Source of the DNA: Calditrichia bacterium
GTDB taxonomy: Bacteria > Calditrichota > Calditrichia > Calditrichales > Calditrichaceae
Direction: 5' to 3'
Length of the DNA: 18,052 nt
Assembly (NCBI GenBank): GCA_027039465.1
Contig: JALWEA010000036.1
Location: 1-18,052 of the forward strand
Position 1 is the first letter of the stretch, and each line of letters opens with the position of its first letter. The translations under genes and the position numbers were made by a program. The notes under the pieces are model-generated. The model did no database searches, was not told the origin of the DNA, and saw only the letters and a list, made by a program, of their open reading frames with translations. Shown piece after piece: positions 15,039 to 18,052 of the stretch.

Positions 15039-15380
15039 TCAATTGTGAAAACTGGCTACCGCCCGATCGGCGGTTTCGCATGTATCGAAAACCGTGATTA
15101 AGCGCGTTAACATGAAAAGACTGTTCACTTTTTGCGTGGCGCCGGCAATCTTTAAATGGCCGTTGGCATTTTTTAACGAGGTGAAGCAGGACATCAACAT
15201 GCCCAACCCCTGACTATTGACCCATTTCACTTTGGAAAGATCAATGACCACTTTATTCACCTTGTCCGCAATCAGGCTCTTGACCTTGGAGTGCACAGCC
15301 CAGGTTTCCGGGCCGCCCATCAGCTTTCCGCTGATCGTCAGCACGGCCACATCGTCAACGATTTTTTCTTTGACTGCCAT
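15039..15380 (-). CDS. STAS-domain anti-anti-sigma protein 2
   Basis: A 113-residue single STAS domain. The loop VKWVNSQGLGMLMS aligns with the SpoIIAA DSSGL loop and places the phosphorylatable serine at Ser56, with Asn in place of the preceding Asp. The WxNSxGLGxL form is common, from memory, in FCB-group RsbV-like proteins. The ATG at 15380 has a strong ribosome site (AAGGAGG, 7 bases upstream). The gene sits between the two phosphatase genes, so it is a natural substrate for either. It differs clearly from the 94-residue STAS protein, suggesting two signalling branches rather than a recent duplication. Confidence 0.9.
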   Translation of the reverse strand: MAVKEKIVDDVAVLTISGKLMGGPETWAVHSKVKSLIADKVNKVVIDLSKVKWVNSQGLGMLMSCFTSLKNANGHLKIAGATQKVNSLFMLTRLITVFDTCETADRAVASFHN

Positions 15381-15419
15381 TTTAAGCCCTCCTTTTGGTT
15401 TTGAAAAACAAATCTATTG

Positions 15420-15439
15420 CCTTGCGCAAATACGCAAGG
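15420..15439. promoter_or_regulatory. 7-bp inverted repeat upstream of STAS gene 2
   Basis: CCTTGCG (15420-15426) and CGCAAGG (15433-15439) are perfect reverse complements with a 6-base spacer, in the 99-bp gap between phosphatase 2 and STAS 2. On the minus strand it is followed by CAATAGATTTGTTTTTC, so it could be a weak terminator or a regulator site for the STAS gene. Confidence 0.35.
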
Positions 15440-15479
15440 ACGAAAAAATTTTATCCCTTTTGTTAAAATGCTTTTTATT

Positions 15480-16757
15480 TTACAATTTTTTAATAACCAT
15501 TAGTGTCATATCATCAGACTGAGGAAATCCGTTTGCATGCTTCTTAACTTCCTCAATCAGACCTTGAATAACCTCTTGAGCCGATTTATCATGTCGCCGA
15601 TTTACAAAATTAATGATCCGATTAACGCCAAATTCTTCTTCCTTTTTATTCATCGCTTCGCTAATGCCGTCGGTGTAAATCATTAAGAGATCATCCGGCT
15701 TAAATTCGAAACAATTTTCAATGTACGTCGCTTCTTCCAAAAAGCCGAGCGGCAGTCCGGCGGTTTCCAATTCATGAATATCCCCGTTGGCCGAAATAAG
15801 AATAGGACGGTCATGGCCTGCGCTGGCATAGCAGAATTGGTTTGATCGGAAGTCCAATATACCGAAAAACAAGGTTGCAAATTTGTGAGGTGCCGTATTT
15901 CGGTAAAGTAATTTATTTGAACGCTCCAAACATTCAGAGACCGTACCGGGCATCATGGTTTGACTGCGAATAATGGCCTGCAAATTGGACATCAACAAGG
16001 CGGCAGGCAATCCCTTACCGGACACATCGCCTAAGCAAACTGCCAGGCGATGCTCATCAACGGGAATAAAATCAAAATAATCGCCGCCTACGCTTTCGGC
16101 CGGTACACTGATTCCGGCAAGATCATATCCCGGAACGTCAGGTATTTGACTTGGAAGTAAATCGGTCTGAATTTGTCGGGCTAAGTTCAATTCTTCCTTC
16201 ATGCGCAACAGGGCTTTTTCCTCTTCATAAAGGCGGGCGTTTTCAATGATCTGGGCCGATTGGGCGGCAATGATGCCCAATAGGCGCATATCTTCGGACG
16301 TAAATTTTTCCGCTTGAATTTTATTGAAGGCCGTCAGAATGCCGATTAATTTTGATTTAACCAGCAACGGCACACATAAAAGCGATTTAATTTCCATATC
16401 CCATTTAATTCCGGAAAATCTTTTATCCTGCTGAGGATTGGCAACCGACAAGGGCTTTTTATTTTGGAGCATCCAGCCCAAAAGTACTTGGTTTAAATGG
16501 AACGGATCATGCTCGGCTTTACTGACCATGGTGCGTACCAACGTTTTCATGGGATCGTCGCTTTTTTCCCGAACCAATGTGATGGTACATTGCTCGGCAC
16601 TAACGGCGCGTAAGGAATAGCTGATGATTTTTTGCATGATTTTTTCCAACTTGTTGGATGCGCCGATGCTACGCGCCAAATCATTCAAAAGCGATAATTC
16701 CTTTACGGCACGTTGAAGCTTCTCTAATTCTTTGCGTAGATTTTGTTCGTTGTTCAT
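15480..16757 (-). CDS. GAF-SpoIIE (PP2C-type) serine phosphatase 2
   Basis: A 425-residue cytosolic protein with the same architecture as phosphatase 1: coiled-coil (~4-28), GAF (~30-175), linker with LARQIQTDLLP (~192-202) and SpoIIE phosphatase domain (~203-425). Motifs are VGGDYFDF (Asp226), GDVSGKG (Asp244), YTDGISEA (Asp363) and SDDMTL (Asp415/416), so the metal site is intact. The two phosphatases are clear paralogues but differ throughout the GAF domain, which points to different input signals acting on one STAS/kinase pool. AAAGG lies about 9 bases before the ATG. It is upstream of STAS 2 (99 bases) and downstream of the six-TM protein gene (95 bases) on the same strand. Confidence 0.92.
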   Translation of the reverse strand: MNNEQNLRKELEKLQRAVKELSLLNDLARSIGASNKLEKIMQKIISYSLRAVSAEQCTITLVREKSDDPMKTLVRTMVSKAEHDPFHLNQVLLGWMLQNKKPLSVANPQQDKRFSGIKWDMEIKSLLCVPLLVKSKLIGILTAFNKIQAEKFTSEDMRLLGIIAAQSAQIIENARLYEEEKALLRMKEELNLARQIQTDLLPSQIPDVPGYDLAGISVPAESVGGDYFDFIPVDEHRLAVCLGDVSGKGLPAALLMSNLQAIIRSQTMMPGTVSECLERSNKLLYRNTAPHKFATLFFGILDFRSNQFCYASAGHDRPILISANGDIHELETAGLPLGFLEEATYIENCFEFKPDDLLMIYTDGISEAMNKKEEEFGVNRIINFVNRRHDKSAQEVIQGLIEEVKKHANGFPQSDDMTLMVIKKL

Positions 16758-16852
16758 TTCGGTTTACCTTTGATCGTTAATTGCAAATTATTTTCTTTTT
16801 ACCTCCTGAATAGAATAATTTTCTCCTTTGCTTCGATTTAATGAGAATAGAG

Positions 16853-17530
16853 TCATCTTTGCTTCCATAGCAAGATCGTCGAAACGGTAAAGTAAAATAG
16901 AAAAGACAGATTCATCGAACCTCCCAGGAGCATGCCACCAATCGGCGCCGGTATGTTTTTGGCTATTTGCGGAAGTACCAGAACCCACAAGGTTGGCACA
17001 AACAGCACCATCCGCTTCGGGTAAAGCGTTTTGCGAAATAGAATGAGAAACAAAAAGGTAAACGTGGCGGCAAGTCCCAGAATAAACATGACATTGTACA
17101 GTAGGTGGATGTATTGAGAAGCATCGTTTAACAATGCCTGAAACCAACTTATTTGCGGATCGGCAATGGCTTTTTGTGCCCTTAGCAACAGTCCTTTAAA
17201 AACAAAAGCAGAGTGGAAGGCGCCGGCGCCCACAATTACCGACCAGCTCAAACCGCCAAAAGTAATGGCAGCCAATGCTTTTCCGCCCGGGCGGAGCACC
17301 AGGTAAATGTGCCAAAATCCGACAATGTAAAAAGCCGCTTCAATAGGCCCTAAAAGCCCGCCGACCATGAGCCGTGTGTTGGAAACATTGCTCATGATTT
17401 GTCTGGAAATGGTGTGAAACTCCGCTCCGCCGTAAAATCCACCGTACAACAACCAGTCGGCCGTAAAGCCCATCAGGGCGGCCAGCATTCCGATTGAACC
17501 GGTTAGGCGTAAAAGCTTTTGCTCGTTCAT
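16853..17530 (-). CDS. Six-TM integral membrane protein of unknown function (DUF6796-like?)
   Basis: A 225-residue hydrophobic protein with about six TM segments (~10-30, 52-80, 84-110, 138-165, 172-190, 198-222). Noticeable conserved-looking pieces are ADWLLYGG near the first TM, GGLLGPIEAAFYIVGFWHIY, GAFHSAFVFKG and PAPIGGMLLGGSMNLSF near the end. They recall a family of small membrane proteins annotated DUF6796 or similar, but I am not certain. No catalytic motif is evident. The start at 17530 is supported by AAGGGAG about 8 bases upstream. The gene lies first in the run of minus-strand signalling genes, 95 bases before phosphatase 2; a link to that circuit is possible but not shown by the sequence. 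Confidence 0.7.
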   Translation of the reverse strand: MNEQKLLRLTGSIGMLAALMGFTADWLLYGGFYGGAEFHTISRQIMSNVSNTRLMVGGLLGPIEAAFYIVGFWHIYLVLRPGGKALAAITFGGLSWSVIVGAGAFHSAFVFKGLLLRAQKAIADPQISWFQALLNDASQYIHLLYNVMFILGLAATFTFLFLILFRKTLYPKRMVLFVPTLWVLVLPQIAKNIPAPIGGMLLGGSMNLSFLFYFTVSTILLWKQR

Positions 17531-17609
17531 AAATCATTCTCCCTTATGTTAAAAATCGTTTCGTTTCCCGCCAATGCAGGATCCTATTATTAACATATTA
17601 GTGGGCTAC

Positions 17610-17697
17610 CATTCTGAGTTCTGCTTCAGCGGAACGAAGAATCCCTAACATTATTTATGACCGTTGCTGCTTTGAAGGAGATTCTTCGCTGCGCTAC
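17610..17697. repeat. CATTCTGAG...GAAGAATC-type intergenic repeat, copy 1
   Basis: CATTCTGAG is followed by an 18-base hairpin (17618-17635), then CGAAGAATC (17635-17643), which is the exact reverse complement of GATTCTTCG at 17680-17688. The copy contains TTGCTGCTTTG at 17664-17674. The arrangement resembles dispersed repeats common in intergenic DNA of several phyla. Confidence 0.55.
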
Positions 17698-17743
17698 TAT
17701 TGACATAATAGGCGCGCAATTGCAATATTTAAACCCATCCCCG

Positions 17744-17758
17744 TCCCGATTCTCGGGA
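17744..17758. repeat. Short REP-like palindrome
   Basis: TCCCGA (17744-17749), TTC, TCGGGA (17753-17758), preceded by CCG and followed by TGCCC. Its core resembles the GTCCC...GGGAC palindromes that flank the 10-11 kb cassette. Confidence 0.5.
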
Positions 17759-17858
17759 TGCCCAATTAGCCGAGCGGATTTGGTGAATTAACGAATTGAA
17801 GTGATTGTCCGCCCATCGGAACGCATAATTGTGGCCAAATGACAAGTAAATGCGACAT

Positions 17859-17936
17859 AACGAAGAATTTCTTGCGTTCCTTGCTGCTTTGGAAAGGATC
17901 GCTGCTTCACTTGCTATGCTCATTCCTACAATGACA
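17859..17936. repeat. Intergenic repeat, diverged copy 2
   Basis: AACGAAGAAT (17859-17868) and TTGCTGCTTTG (17881-17891) recur from copy 1 in the same order and orientation with shorter spacing, followed by a GGA-rich piece and CATTCCTACAATGACA. The ends are approximate. Confidence 0.45.
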
Positions 17937-18052
17937 TCCGGCCATTCCCCCCCTTATTTCAACAACTCAACAAACCGTCACAAATACTTAGGCACCCCTC
18001 CATGCGTTACTGAGCTTTATACACACAAAGCACCGTGGGCTATGGGCCGTCT

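Larger units (their letters stand above)
17531..18052. other. 522-bp region without a gene, holding diverged repeats
   Basis: No credible coding frame is present; the longest frame (minus strand, 17729-17923) crosses repeats and has no family features. The region contains two diverged copies of an intergenic repeat, a TCCCGA/TCGGGA palindrome and, at the right edge, a GGGCTATGGGCC motif related in reverse complement to that at 9999-10007. The promoter of the six-TM gene should lie near 17540-17610, but I see no confident hexamers. Confidence 0.6.

Noticed and set aside
17729..17923. Minus-strand frame of 64 codons near the right edge
   Set aside because: It overlaps the REP-like palindrome and repeat copy 2 and has no ribosome site or recognisable domain.
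18020..18052. Possible structured RNA or tRNA fragment at the right edge
   Set aside because: No cloverleaf or T-arm motif is visible, and the GGGCTATGGGCC piece matches a repeat motif seen near 10 kb; the element is cut by the window edge.

Overview
The window reads as chromosome of a Gram-negative bacterium: it holds RND pump subunits, a predicted outer-membrane beta-barrel and a periplasmic repeat protein. Base composition is moderate, and the AT content rises clearly around 10.05-11.1 kb. The mix suggests the FCB side of the tree, possibly a Calditrichota-like organism: RND proteins with an Asn in the TM10 Lys position, a metalloprotease/propeller/barrel fusion, GAF-SpoIIE partner-switching genes and GTCCC...GGGAC intergenic palindromes. 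That placement is an impression from gene content, not a proof.

Layout. 1-4534 (+): two RND permease genes with a 1-base overlap; the first is cut by the left edge. 4535-4710: convergent intergenic spacer with inverted repeats. 4711-9690 (-): a membrane-anchored protein built of nineteen 12-residue repeats, then (after a 13-bp hairpin) a secreted HExxH metalloprotease fused to a beta-propeller and an outer-membrane barrel, then a PrsW-type intramembrane protease overlapping it by 4 bases. 9691-10101: a gene remnant, a REP-like palindrome and a promoter with an overlapping 10-bp inverted repeat. 10102-11083 (+): an AT-rich two-gene cassette, a DUF6788-like small protein and a nucleotidyltransferase-fold protein, resembling a toxin-antitoxin or defence pair. 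11231-17530 (-): a signalling block. In transcription order it holds a six-TM protein, GAF-SpoIIE phosphatase 2, a STAS protein, GAF-SpoIIE phosphatase 1, a 351-bp gap with repeats, an RsbW-like kinase, a second STAS protein, an ECF sigma factor and its membrane anti-sigma factor. 17531-18052: no gene, diverged intergenic repeats.

How the parts may work together. The RND pair would drive efflux with a membrane-fusion protein and outer-membrane channel encoded outside the window. The two phosphatases, two STAS proteins and one kinase make a full partner-switching circuit: the kinase phosphorylates STAS serines and the GAF-controlled phosphatases remove the phosphate. No sigma-B-type target is present, and the adjacent ECF sigma already has its own anti-sigma factor, so the output of the circuit is open. 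The best candidates for something undescribed are the 12-residue repeat protein and the DUF6788-nucleotidyltransferase cassette.
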